64,000 nucleotides of DNA from an uncultured Acetatifactor sp. Its GTDB lineage: Bacteria > Bacillota > Clostridia > Lachnospirales > Lachnospiraceae. The notes below the pieces were generated by a model that was not told where the DNA came from, made no database searches, and worked only from the letters and a program-made list of their open reading frames with translations. The stretch is from assembly GCA_910583845.1 (NCBI GenBank), contig CAJUAB010000026.1:3313-67312 (forward strand), read 5' to 3'. The position numbers and the translations under genes are program-made. Positions 15,612-24,371 of the stretch are shown one piece after another (the first letter of the stretch is position 1; each line of letters starts with the position of its first letter).

Positions 15612-17234
15612 ATGGCAAAGGAAATCAAATATGGCGCAGAGGCGCGCGCAGCCCTGGAATCCGGTGTGAACCAGCTGGCTGATACAGTCAGAGTAACTCT
15701 GGGACCCAAAGGAAGGAATGTAGTGCTGGATAAGTCCTTCGGCGCTCCCCTGATCACCAACGACGGTGTGACCATCGCCAAGGAGATCGAGCTGGAGGAT
15801 GCCTTTGAGAACATGGGCGCGCAGCTGGTGAAGGAAGTGGCAACCAAGACCAATGATGTGGCCGGCGACGGCACCACCACCGCAACGGTTCTGGCACAGG
15901 CCATGGTAAATGCGGGTATCAAGAACCTGGCGGCGGGCGCCAATCCCATTATACTCAGAAAAGGCATGAAGAAGGCCACTGACTGCGCGGTGCAAGCCAT
16001 CGCGGGCATGAGCCAGAAGGTCAACGGCAAGGAGCATATTGCCAGAGTGGCGGCTATCTCCGCCGGTGACGAGGAAGTGGGCCAGCTGGTGGCGGATGCC
16101 ATGGAGAAGGTCAGCGGGGACGGCGTAATCACCATCGAAGAGTCCAAGACCATGCAGACCGAGCTGGATCTGGTGGAAGGCATGCAGTTTGACAGAGGTT
16201 ATATCTCTGCCTATATGGCAACGGATATGGATAAGATGGAGGCAACTCTGGATAACCCTTATATCCTGATCACAGACAAGAAGATCTCCAATATCCAGGA
16301 GATTCTGCCTCTGCTGGAGCAGGTGGTACAGTGCGGTGCCAAAATGCTGATCATTGCGGAGGATGTGGAGGGCGAAGCCCTGACCACCCTGATTGTCAAC
16401 AAGCTGCGTGGCACCTTCAATGTGGTGGCGGTGAAAGCGCCCGGCTATGGCGACAGAAGAAAGGCCATGCTGGAGGATATCGCCATTCTGACCGGCGGCA
16501 CGGTGATCAGTTCCGAGCTGGGTTATGAGCTGAAAGATACGGATATGTCCATGCTGGGCCGCGCGAAGTCCGTGAAGGTGCAGAAGGAGAACACCGTGAT
16601 CGTGGATGGCGAGGGCGACAAGGAGGCCATTCAGAGCCGTATTTCCCAGATCAAGATGCAGATCGAGGAGACCACGTCTGACTTTGACAAAGAGAAGCTG
16701 CAGGAGAGGCTTGCCAAGCTGGCGGGCGGCGTGGCAGTGATTCGCGTGGGTGCCGCCACCGAGACCGAGATGAAAGAGGCCAAGCTGCGTCTGGAAGACG
16801 CTCTGGCCGCGACCAGAGCAGCCGTGGAGGAAGGCATCATCTGCGGCGGCGGTTCCGCTTATATCCATGCGGCGAAGGAAGTGGTTAAGCTGGCGGAGAC
16901 CATGGAAGGCGATGAGAAGACCGGTGCTCAGATCGTGCTGAAAGCCCTGGAGGCTCCTCTGTATCACATTGCGGCCAATGCGGGCTTAGAGGGCAGCGTC
17001 ATCATCAACAAGGTAGAAGAATCCGCGGTAGGCATGGGCTTTGACGTACTCAAAGAGGAGTATGTGGACATGGTGAGTGCAGGCATTCTGGACCCTGCGA
17101 AGGTAACCAGAAGCGCGTTGCAGAATGCTACCAGTGTTGCCAGCACATTGCTGACCACCGAGTCCGTTGTGGCCAATATCAAGGAGGATACTCCCGCAAT
17201 GCCCGCTGGCGGCGGCATGGGCGGTATGATGTAA
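15612..17234 (+). CDS. groEL: Chaperonin GroEL
   Basis: 540 residues, ending in the typical GGGMGGMM tail. The ATPase motifs VTLGPKGRNVVLDKSFG, NDGVTIAKEIELED and VAGDGTTTATVLAQAM are intact, as is the AAVEEGIICGGGSAY block. It forms the 14-mer folding chamber in the cytosol. Second gene of the CIRCE-controlled operon, with GGAGG about 9 bases before the ATG and a strong terminator at 17284-17315. Confidence 0.98.
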   Translation: MAKEIKYGAEARAALESGVNQLADTVRVTLGPKGRNVVLDKSFGAPLITNDGVTIAKEIELEDAFENMGAQLVKEVATKTNDVAGDGTTTATVLAQAMVNAGIKNLAAGANPIILRKGMKKATDCAVQAIAGMSQKVNGKEHIARVAAISAGDEEVGQLVADAMEKVSGDGVITIEESKTMQTELDLVEGMQFDRGYISAYMATDMDKMEATLDNPYILITDKKISNIQEILPLLEQVVQCGAKMLIIAEDVEGEALTTLIVNKLRGTFNVVAVKAPGYGDRRKAMLEDIAILTGGTVISSELGYELKDTDMSMLGRAKSVKVQKENTVIVDGEGDKEAIQSRISQIKMQIEETTSDFDKEKLQERLAKLAGGVAVIRVGAATETEMKEAKLRLEDALAATRAAVEEGIICGGGSAYIHAAKEVVKLAETMEGDEKTGAQIVLKALEAPLYHIAANAGLEGSVIINKVEESAVGMGFDVLKEEYVDMVSAGILDPAKVTRSALQNATSVASTLLTTESVVANIKEDTPAMPAGGGMGGMM

Positions 17235-17283
17235 GCAGTCTGCGGAGAATTGTGGCAAAAAATGCAGGCAGTCAGGTAAGATG

Positions 17284-17315
17284 ACCCGGCGGAGGATTCA
17301 TTCCGCCGGGTTTTT
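17284..17315 (+). terminator. groESL terminator
   Basis: Perfect 10-bp arms ACCCGGCGGA and TCCGCCGGGT, 8-base loop, then TTTT. Confidence 0.93.
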
Positions 17316-17327
17316 CCATGGGTCTCT

Positions 17328-17462
17328 ATGGCTGGAACCTGTTTGCTGGTGGCCCACAACGGCATCGCCCGGATCGTGCAGTCCTATTTTACGGATATGA
17401 CCAACGAGGAATTTGCGGCCTTTGGCATCGGCAATTGCCAGGTGCTGGAGTATACGTGGTAA
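17328..17462 (+). pseudogene. C-terminal relic of a histidine-phosphatase (PGM-type) gene
   Basis: About 44 codons read MAGTCLLVAHNGIARIVQSY, then FTDMTNEEFAAFGIGNCQVL and EYTW. This is the C-terminal end of phosphoglycerate-mutase-type histidine phosphatases: the VAHNGIAR segment carries the second catalytic His, and the tail ends in a terminal EY strand. The first ~150 residues, including the RHG motif, are absent, and the fragment begins right after the groEL terminator with no ribosome site. It marks a deletion junction between groEL and the RloA/RloB pair. Confidence 0.7.
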
Positions 17463-17547
17463 CCCGTAATGAATGAACAAAAACACAACAGGCAGTTCTG
17501 TGCCAGGTTTTGTGAAGCCGGAAAATTGATTTGTGGGATAAATAGTA

Positions 17548-17575
17548 TTGAAATTCCGGCAAAAATAAGTATAAT
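17548..17575 (+). promoter_or_regulatory. Promoter of the rloA-rloB-type pair
   Basis: TTGAAA (17548-17553), 16-base spacer, TATAAT (17570-17575), 31 bases before the ATG. Confidence 0.65.
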
Positions 17576-17606
17576 GAAAACATAAAAACCATCAGGCGGT
17601 GAGGAG

Positions 17607-18842
17607 ATGCTGATATCGTACAGGTTTAGAAATTTCTGTTCCTTTGCGGAAGAGGCGGAGTTTGACCTGCTGGCCCCCGGGAACAAGGTCAAGAACCGAT
17701 TTCCGGATAATTATGTTGAGACGGAAGCAGGTTATGATATTCTGAAAACAGCTGTGCTTGTCGGAGAAAACGCGGGAGGGAAGACAAATTTCATCAACAG
17801 TCTTCTCTTCTTAAAAAGTCTGTTCGCAAATAATGAGACAGTCAGAACTTATAAGGGGCTCATAAATTTTAACAAGCTGCAGGAAAGCGCTGATCAGGAC
17901 CGGTCTGTGATGCAGGAATACAATATCTGCGTCCTTAGCGACACAGGGGTTACGTATTGCTACAATCTACAGATTGACGGATATTGTATAGTCAAGGAGG
18001 TGTTTTCGTATAAAAGCGCAAGGAACCATCAGGAGAAAGTGATTCTGTCAGTAACAAGGACGGACATGGTTTTCGACGCGGATAAGAAGACTGAAAAGTC
18101 AAAATATGAAATAATAATAGATAATTGCGATGAAAACATAGAGAAAATGTTTGCGCAGACATCCCAGTCCAAGGGGAATATAGGGCTTCATATTACAAAA
18201 CTGGCCATTCTGGGAGACTTTCACGCGTTGGAGTTCGTATCCTGGATTAACGAGAGGCTGATCGTAGAGGGCAATGAATTTGGCTATTCCGTATACAAGG
18301 AATTGCGCAATTTGGAAAACGATCTGAAGATTATCAGAGACCCCCGGTTTCTGGAGATTCTGCGGATGATAGATTACAGCATCTGCGGCGTTGAGATCGA
18401 CGAGGAAAAGCCGTTCAGTGCCAGTAAAATCAAGCGTCTGACAAAGGACGGAAAATCTTTTTCCAGAGAATTGAAAAGGGATTCAGGCGGCGTCAGGGAG
18501 TTTTTTGCCTGGGCGGTTCAACTGTTTCAGGTGGTATATGAGGATAAAGTGGTCTTTGCCGACGAGATGGACAGAGTGATCAACCCTGTTCTGGCGGAAC
18601 GGATGATCGCCTATATCAATGGAAAAAGGCACAGGGGGCAGTTTATTTTTTCAAGTCATAATGTATTGCATCTGGATCTGAAGAATTACATGAAAGAGCA
18701 GATTTATTTTGTGACGAAAAACAGAGACAGTCTGAACTCCGAACTGTATTCCCTGGCTGACTTCCCGGAAATCAGGTATGACACCACAAAGGTTTACGAG
18801 TTTTATATGAAGGGAATTTTGGGAGGAACCGCATTTGAGTAG
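17607..18842 (+). CDS. RloA/AbiL-like AAA ATPase (defence candidate)
   Basis: 411 residues. An OLD/RecF-like AAA ATPase: N-terminal FRNFCSF motif, Walker A GENAGGKTN (residues 53-61), signature-like RDSGGVREFFAW, Walker B KVVFADEMD and a downstream IFSSHN histidine switch. It is of the AAA_15/AbiLi (RloA) type, companions of RloB proteins in phage-defence and restriction loci. It is translationally coupled to the next gene (8-base overlap). An ATPase that activates or holds its partner effector in check is the expected role by analogy with other two-component abortive systems. Lower GC than neighbours suggests transfer. Confidence 0.8.
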   Translation: MLISYRFRNFCSFAEEAEFDLLAPGNKVKNRFPDNYVETEAGYDILKTAVLVGENAGGKTNFINSLLFLKSLFANNETVRTYKGLINFNKLQESADQDRSVMQEYNICVLSDTGVTYCYNLQIDGYCIVKEVFSYKSARNHQEKVILSVTRTDMVFDADKKTEKSKYEIIIDNCDENIEKMFAQTSQSKGNIGLHITKLAILGDFHALEFVSWINERLIVEGNEFGYSVYKELRNLENDLKIIRDPRFLEILRMIDYSICGVEIDEEKPFSASKIKRLTKDGKSFSRELKRDSGGVREFFAWAVQLFQVVYEDKVVFADEMDRVINPVLAERMIAYINGKRHRGQFIFSSHNVLHLDLKNYMKEQIYFVTKNRDSLNSELYSLADFPEIRYDTTKVYEFYMKGILGGTAFE

Positions 18843-19479
18843 GCCAAAGAGGGAATTGCGGAAGAGGTTTGTGGTTTTCTGTGAGGGGGACACAGAGTAC
18901 AATTATATTGATGGAATGCGGCTTAAGCAGGGCGTGGAGCTGGCGCTTAAGCCGATTAATATGCAGGGGGGCGGATATGCGAATTTTCTGGAGGAAATCA
19001 AAAAAGAGGCGGGCAACAACTGTCTGGCCAGGTTTATCATCATAGATTTTGACAGGGCCAGGAGACATGCAGGCGAGAAGGCAAAGCTGATGGAACTCAT
19101 GGATTATTGTAAATTACAGAATACCAGCAAAAAGATTCCTCACTTTCTGATTCTGGATAATCCGGATTTTGAGTACGTCGCATGTTTACATATGGAGAGC
19201 TATCAGGGACAGGATGTAAAAAAATATATAGAACAGACCCTGGGGTTGGGAGACCTGGAAAGATTCAAGGCCATGAAGGGCGTGTATGAATATCTGAATG
19301 GAAAAAATAATTCATACAGACAGATGCTGTCCCGATTACAGAGAAAGATTGTGGAGAACCGTTACAGGATTAATAAAACGAATTTCAACATCTTGATTGA
19401 GGATACGAAAATAGTATGGGAGAATGAAAATGTGCGGGGGTCCAATATCAATGAATTTTTTGAAGTGATTGACTGGTAA
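18835..19479 (+). CDS. RloB-like TOPRIM-type effector (defence candidate)
   Basis: 214 residues. CEGDTEYNYIDGM at 16-28 carries the conserved Glu of the TOPRIM-like fold, and FIIIDFDRARRH (D71, D73) is the acidic DxD pair. LILDNPDFEYVAC is another family block. RloB/AbiLii proteins pair with RloA/AbiLi ATPases; nuclease activity is inferred from the fold. The start is TTG 18835, chosen because GGAGG lies 8 bases upstream and the 8-base overlap with the ATPase gene implies coupling. The pair has its own promoter and no restriction genes beside it. Confidence 0.8.
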   Translation: MSRPKRELRKRFVVFCEGDTEYNYIDGMRLKQGVELALKPINMQGGGYANFLEEIKKEAGNNCLARFIIIDFDRARRHAGEKAKLMELMDYCKLQNTSKKIPHFLILDNPDFEYVACLHMESYQGQDVKKYIEQTLGLGDLERFKAMKGVYEYLNGKNNSYRQMLSRLQRKIVENRYRINKTNFNILIEDTKIVWENENVRGSNINEFFEVIDW

Positions 19480-19631
19480 TACAGAATCCAGGCAAAGATA
19501 ACCGGCAGGACTCCGGTTATGCAGGAAAGGGGAAAGTTTGGAAGTAAAACTTCCAAATACGGATTGGTGCAATACCGCAGGCACAGCAGCAGTTGACAAG
19601 ACAACTACCGGTATGCGGAGGGAGGAAAAAA

Positions 19632-21341
19632 ATGAAATCAGCAGCAGAATTACAGACATTACTCAGACAGATCGACCACAAAAGCTACCCGGCCTATAAG
19701 GACACCAGGGGGCAGTATCAGTTTCAGCAATATGTGCTTTCCATTGACCATGTGCAGGGCGATCCCTTTGCTGCGCCCTCCAAGGTGAGTCTGTTGATAC
19801 CGGGCCGGGTGGCAGGCTTTGACAAGGGGTGCTATGAGGAAAAGCACAGGCGCATCGCCTTTCAGGACTATCTGCTGCGCCGGGTGGCGGCGAAAATAAA
19901 GGAGTATTCTTTTAAGGCCAAAGGTTCCGGAAAGAGCGGCCTCATGGGCATCAGCCAGCCGGGACAGGAAATCCTGGAGCGCAGCGCCTGCTGGGTAAAC
20001 CCCTCGGACGGCCAGGTCACAGTGCGCATGGAGATCGGTTTCCCGGCTAATGGGCGCACCATCAACGCAGGGGAGCTGGTCAGGATTCTTTTCGACTTTT
20101 TGCCCGTATGCGTAAAGCAGACGCTGCTGGCGGCCTCCTGCCCAAGAGACGGTCTGGAGAGAGTGCTGCATCTGGCGGACGATCAACTCTATATCCGCCG
20201 ACAGTTAAAAGAGAGGGAACTGGTGGCCTTTGTGGCGGACGGAGCCATTCTGCCCCGCCGGTCCGGCGTGTCCTCCCAGCCTATGAAGGACGCGGTGGCC
20301 TTTGTCTCTCCCCAGGAGATGGCCGTGACCATGCAGCTGCCCCACAGGGGTGCGCTCCGGGGTATGGGTATCCGCAGGGGGGTTACGCTGATCGTGGGCG
20401 GCGGCTACCACGGCAAGTCCACTCTGCTGGAGGCGCTGGAAAAGGGCGTCTATGACCACATTGCCGGGGACGGCAGGGAGTATGTGCTGACGGACGACAG
20501 CGCCATGAAGCTGCGCGCGGAGGACGGCAGGAGCATTCAGCAGGCGGATATCTCCATGTTTATCCGCAATCTGCCGGGAGGCAAGGACACCGGACATTTT
20601 TATACGGAGGACGCCAGCGGCAGTACCTCCCAGGCGGCAGCCACGGTAGAGGCTGTGGAAATGGGGGCGAAAGCATTCCTGATTGACGAGGATACCAGCG
20701 CCACCAACTTTATGATCCGGGACGAGCTGATGCAGAGGGTGGTGAGCAGAGACATGGAGCCCATTATTCCTTTTATCGACAGAGTGCGGGAACTCTATGA
20801 AAAATACGGGATATCCACGGTGCTGGTGGCGGGCAGCTGCGGTTCCTATTTCCACAAGGCGGATTGCATTGTGCAGATGAACAAGTACCGGCCGATGGAG
20901 ATCACGGCGCTGGCCAAAAAGGAGGCGGAGCAGTTCCCGTACACGCTGGGGGACGCCCCGGCGGCGGGGAAACCGGATTTTCACCGGGTGATCAAGGCGG
21001 ACCAGGCCTTTGCCAGAGATGAGCGGATCAAGATGAAGACCATGGGGCTGGACGGCTTTTCCATTAACCGGGAGACTGTGGACATGCGCTATGTGGAGCA
21101 GCTGGTGGACAGTGAGCAGCTGACGGCCCTGTCCCATATGATCAGACACATGAAGTGCCGTCTCTTTGACGGGCGTAAGACCATGCAGCAGGCGGTGGAA
21201 GCCCTGTATGAGGAGGTGGCGAAAAACGGTTTTGCCGCTTTCTGCCCGGGGCGGGAAAGCCTGCCCGGCAATCTGGCCATGCCCCGGCCACAGGAATTGT
21301 ACGCGGCGCTGAACCGTTGCCGGGAACTGGTGCGGATATAG
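19632..21341 (+). CDS. COG3044-type predicted ABC-class ATPase
   Basis: 569 residues. A cytosolic protein with P-loop GGGYHGKSTLLEALEKG, a Walker B/LIDED segment (AFLIDEDTSATNFM) and a SGSTSQAAATVEA block. It matches the COG3044 'ABC-class ATPase' family, which has no membrane domains. Its function is unproven; a role in RNA or nucleotide biology has been suggested for relatives. The start is ATG 19632 with GGAGGGAGG 6 bases upstream; the longer frame starts before that site. Confidence 0.82.
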   Translation: MKSAAELQTLLRQIDHKSYPAYKDTRGQYQFQQYVLSIDHVQGDPFAAPSKVSLLIPGRVAGFDKGCYEEKHRRIAFQDYLLRRVAAKIKEYSFKAKGSGKSGLMGISQPGQEILERSACWVNPSDGQVTVRMEIGFPANGRTINAGELVRILFDFLPVCVKQTLLAASCPRDGLERVLHLADDQLYIRRQLKERELVAFVADGAILPRRSGVSSQPMKDAVAFVSPQEMAVTMQLPHRGALRGMGIRRGVTLIVGGGYHGKSTLLEALEKGVYDHIAGDGREYVLTDDSAMKLRAEDGRSIQQADISMFIRNLPGGKDTGHFYTEDASGSTSQAAATVEAVEMGAKAFLIDEDTSATNFMIRDELMQRVVSRDMEPIIPFIDRVRELYEKYGISTVLVAGSCGSYFHKADCIVQMNKYRPMEITALAKKEAEQFPYTLGDAPAAGKPDFHRVIKADQAFARDERIKMKTMGLDGFSINRETVDMRYVEQLVDSEQLTALSHMIRHMKCRLFDGRKTMQQAVEALYEEVAKNGFAAFCPGRESLPGNLAMPRPQELYAALNRCRELVRI

Positions 21342-21567
21342 AAACCGTATGTTTTTGTTGGACAGAGCGTGTTGGAAATATCACTCCTGTCATCTGAACG
21401 CCTCACTTTGCGTAATATTTGAGCCAAATTCAGGTACCACAGCCCGCTATGCGTCCGTCTTTGGCCCAAATCCTCCACCAATTGTGACACGCACCGGACA
21501 GAAAGTAGATTACCAACATGCTCCGGGAACGGATTTTACCATTCGCGCAAGAGAGCATCATCCGGTG

Positions 21568-21604
21568 AATAATAAGGCTGTGTCTTGCACACAGCCTTAT
21601 TATT
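21568..21604. terminator. Strong bidirectional terminator
   Basis: Perfect 16-bp arms AATAATAAGGCTGTGT and ACACAGCCTTATTATT with a 5-base loop. Confidence 0.9.
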
Positions 21605-21638
21605 GTCGTATTCTGCGGTCATTTTATGCAAATACCTG

Positions 21639-21667
21639 TTGCAAAAAAGAAACTCAGGTAGTATAAT
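21639..21667 (+). promoter_or_regulatory. Promoter of the SGNH hydrolase gene
   Basis: TTGCAA (21639-21644), 17-base spacer, TATAAT (21662-21667). Confidence 0.7.
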
Positions 21668-21749
21668 AAGTGAAATGTTTTGCAGATAAAGTCTGCATAT
21701 TTCATGAAAATTCTGATTATAAAACAGTCTTCAAGTAAGGAGGAAGAAA

Positions 21750-22856
21750 ATGGCAAAGAAAGCGCTGGCCAGGAACTGGCGTGTAAACAGGCGGATTCTG
21801 GGAGTGACGGTCTGCGTACTGTTTGCGACTACCATTGTGCTGATGGCGGTTCTGTGTTTCTGGCTTTTCTTTTGGATGCCGGGAGACGCGGGGAATGATA
21901 TTATGCTGCATAAGCCGAAGAAAACAGAAGCGGAAGAGCTTTTTCCCGACGATGAGGCGACGCAGGCAGAGCCCGTGACGATTCCCAAGGAGGAGGACGG
22001 GAAGACAGAGGAGGATGATGTCCCGGAGGAAGTGGCTGACCCATATACCTATACGGACCTGGACATGACACTTTATGCCCAGACCTCTCTTCGTGTGCGT
22101 GACCAGCCGTCTTTGGACGGAGGCAAGATCGGGGGTCTGTACCGGAACCAGGTAGTCAAGGCCACGGGTGTCTGCAATGAGACAGGCTGGTATCGCATTG
22201 ACTATTATGGCAGCACAGGGTACGCGTCCAACGATTATCTGGCGCTGGAGCCTGTGGAACTGGAGATTGTGCAGTCCGTGGGCAGCTTTGGGGCGGTAGA
22301 CAAGAGCTTTTATGACAATGTGCTGTTTATCGGGGATTCTCTGACCGTTGGTCTCTCTATGTACGGAAATCTGAAAAATGCCACCTACTTTTGCATAAAC
22401 GGCATGGGAGCCAGCGAGGCCCTGAACAAGGATATGAGCGGGGTTACGCTGGATGCCCTTCTGGGCGTGAGACAGTATGACGCCGTCTACATCATGCTGG
22501 GGATCAATGACATGGGGTCAAAGCGGAAAAGTTATCTCTCCTCCTACAGTTCTCTCGTGAGTCATGTGCAGGAGAAGCAGCCAAATGCCGGAATTGTGAT
22601 TCAATCCATCCTGGCGGTGACTTCCTCTTACACCGCCGAGCATCCCAAGATCAATAATGACGAGATCAGGGAGCGCAACACCAGACTTGCGGAGATGGCG
22701 GACGGGGAGCATATTTTCTATCTGGATCTGAACGCGTATTTTATGGATGCCGCGGGCAATCTCCAGGAGAGCCAGGCCAGGGATGGCCTGCACCTGAAAA
22801 CCTCGTCCTACAAGATCTGGAAGGAAGCCCTGCTGGCCAACGGGATTGTGAGGTAA
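21750..22856 (+). CDS. Membrane-anchored SH3b plus SGNH/GDSL hydrolase
   Basis: 368 residues. One N-terminal membrane anchor (about 17-45) is followed by an acidic linker, a bacterial SH3 domain (about 108-165: TSLRVRDQPSLDGGKIGGLY, GWYRIDYYGSTGYASNDYL) and an SGNH esterase domain (about 190-368). The catalytic blocks are visible: FIGDSLTVG (Ser), the Gly of INGMGAS, MLGINDMG (Asn) and DGLHLKT (Asp, His). It faces the cell wall; deacetylation of peptidoglycan or another wall polymer is the likely activity, but the substrate is not shown. AAGGAGG lies about 6 bases before the ATG. Confidence 0.85.
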   Translation: MAKKALARNWRVNRRILGVTVCVLFATTIVLMAVLCFWLFFWMPGDAGNDIMLHKPKKTEAEELFPDDEATQAEPVTIPKEEDGKTEEDDVPEEVADPYTYTDLDMTLYAQTSLRVRDQPSLDGGKIGGLYRNQVVKATGVCNETGWYRIDYYGSTGYASNDYLALEPVELEIVQSVGSFGAVDKSFYDNVLFIGDSLTVGLSMYGNLKNATYFCINGMGASEALNKDMSGVTLDALLGVRQYDAVYIMLGINDMGSKRKSYLSSYSSLVSHVQEKQPNAGIVIQSILAVTSSYTAEHPKINNDEIRERNTRLAEMADGEHIFYLDLNAYFMDAAGNLQESQARDGLHLKTSSYKIWKEALLANGIVR

Positions 22857-22901
22857 GATTGCATGCGCCAAAGCTGCACGGAATCGCGAGTTGAATGACT
22901 A

Positions 22902-22930
22902 TTGTGAAAATAAGGAAACAGTAGTATAAT
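22902..22930 (+). promoter_or_regulatory. Promoter of the lactaldehyde reductase gene
   Basis: TTGTGA (22902-22907), 17-base spacer, TATAAT (22925-22930); the leader before the ATG is about 140 bases. Confidence 0.65.
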
Positions 22931-23079
22931 CATTTGTAGAGTATGTGCAGCTTCGGACAGTCCTGAAGTGATGGAACCGGGGAGAAGCGTTTTCAGATGC
23001 GGCTTTGCGGCTGAAAATTCTTTTCACATGGAGCGCAGCACGGAGATGCACTTTTCATTGAGAAAGGAGAATATCTATT

Positions 23080-24228
23080 ATGGCCAACAGATTTGTTTTG
23101 AACGAGACCTCTTACCACGGCGCGGGCGCAATTCAGGAGATTGCGGCGGAAGCCAGGGGAAGAAGCTTTCAGAAAGCCTTTGTATGTTCGGACCCCGACC
23201 TGGTGAGGTTCGGCGTGACCAAAAAGGTGCTGGATGTGCTGGACGGCGCGGAACTGCCCTACGAACTGTACAGTGAAATCAAGCCCAATCCCACGATTGA
23301 AAATGTGCAGACCGGTGTGGAAGCCTACAAAAAATCCGGAGCGGATTATCTGGTGGCGATCGGCGGCGGCTCTTCCATGGACACGGCCAAGGCCATCGGC
23401 ATCATTATCAACAACCCTGAATTTGCGGACGTGGTGAGTCTGGAGGGAGTAGCGCCCACCGCCAATAAGTCGGTTCCCATCTTTGCCGTTCCCACCACAG
23501 CCGGTACGGCGGCGGAGGTAACTATCAACTATGTCATCACCGATGTGGCCAAAAACCGCAAGATGGTGTGTGTGGACCCCAAAGACATTCCGGTGGTGGC
23601 TTTTGTGGACCCGGATATGATGGCATCCATGCCCAAAGGGTTGACGGCGGCTACAGGTATGGACGCGCTGACCCACGCCATCGAAGGTTATATCACAAAG
23701 GGTGCATGGGAGCTTTCCGATATGTTCCATTTAAAGGCGATTGAGATCATTGCCCGTTCCCTGAGAGGGGCGGTGGACAACACCCCCGAGGGCAGGACCG
23801 ACATGGCTCTGGGCCAGTACGTGGCAGGCATGGGCTTTTCCAATGTGGGACTGGGCATCGTACATTCCATGGCGCATCCTCTGGGAGCGCTGTATGACAC
23901 GCCTCACGGTGTTGCCAACGCCATCATTCTGCCCACCGTGATGAAGTACAATGCGGAGGCCACGGGGGAGAAGTACCGTGAGATCGCCAGGGCCATGGGG
24001 GTTGAGAATGTGGACTCCATGACGCAGGAGGAGTATCGCAGGGCGGCAATAGACGCCGTGCAGAAATTGTCCGAGGACGTGGGTATTCCCGCTGACCTGA
24101 AGGAGATTGTGAAGGAAGAGGACATCCCCTTCCTGGCCCAGTCTGCTTATGACGATGCCTGCAGACCCGGCAATCCCAGAGATACCAGCGTGGAGGAGAT
24201 CGCGCAGCTGTACAGAAGCCTTCTGTAG
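23080..24228 (+). CDS. fucO: Iron-containing alcohol dehydrogenase, lactaldehyde reductase (FucO type)
   Basis: 382 residues, the FucO length. The NAD-binding GGGSSMDTAKAIG block and metal ligands are present: DALTHAIEGY (Asp and His), then GIVHSMAHPLGALYDTPHG (two His). FucO reduces L-lactaldehyde to 1,2-propanediol with NADH during fucose or rhamnose breakdown. It is monocistronic, with its own promoter and a strong terminator (24243-24284); no fucose pathway genes are nearby, so it may serve as a general short-chain aldehyde reductase. AAAGGAG precedes the ATG. Confidence 0.9.
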   Translation: MANRFVLNETSYHGAGAIQEIAAEARGRSFQKAFVCSDPDLVRFGVTKKVLDVLDGAELPYELYSEIKPNPTIENVQTGVEAYKKSGADYLVAIGGGSSMDTAKAIGIIINNPEFADVVSLEGVAPTANKSVPIFAVPTTAGTAAEVTINYVITDVAKNRKMVCVDPKDIPVVAFVDPDMMASMPKGLTAATGMDALTHAIEGYITKGAWELSDMFHLKAIEIIARSLRGAVDNTPEGRTDMALGQYVAGMGFSNVGLGIVHSMAHPLGALYDTPHGVANAIILPTVMKYNAEATGEKYREIARAMGVENVDSMTQEEYRRAAIDAVQKLSEDVGIPADLKEIVKEEDIPFLAQSAYDDACRPGNPRDTSVEEIAQLYRSLL

Positions 24229-24242
24229 GGACGGTTGCAAGT

Positions 24243-24284
24243 GCGCTGCATCGCACAAAAGTACGGTGTTATGCGATGCAGCGC
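24243..24284 (+). terminator. Terminator after the lactaldehyde reductase gene
   Basis: Perfect 13-bp arms GCGCTGCATCGCA and TGCGATGCAGCGC, followed by TGAATTTTT. Confidence 0.85.
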
Positions 24285-24371
24285 TGAATTTTTCAAACCC
24301 GGTCCGGCACATGTGCCGGGCAGGAAGAAAGATCAACTGTTCGTCAGGATAAAAAATAGGAGGATAAACCA

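Larger units (their letters stand above)
21342..21749 (+). other. Intergenic region with a pair of dispersed-repeat copies
   Basis: No gene is seen. Two degenerate copies of the dispersed intergenic repeat lie in opposite orientation (about 21365-21396 minus, 21480-21527 plus), followed by a terminator (21568-21604) and the promoter of the SGNH gene (21639-21667). Confidence 0.5.

Noticed and set aside
15231..16967. Long minus-strand ORF (578 residues) opposite groES-groEL
   Set aside because: Antisense shadow of highly conserved chaperonin genes; no ribosome site, His/Leu/Gly-rich artefact composition.
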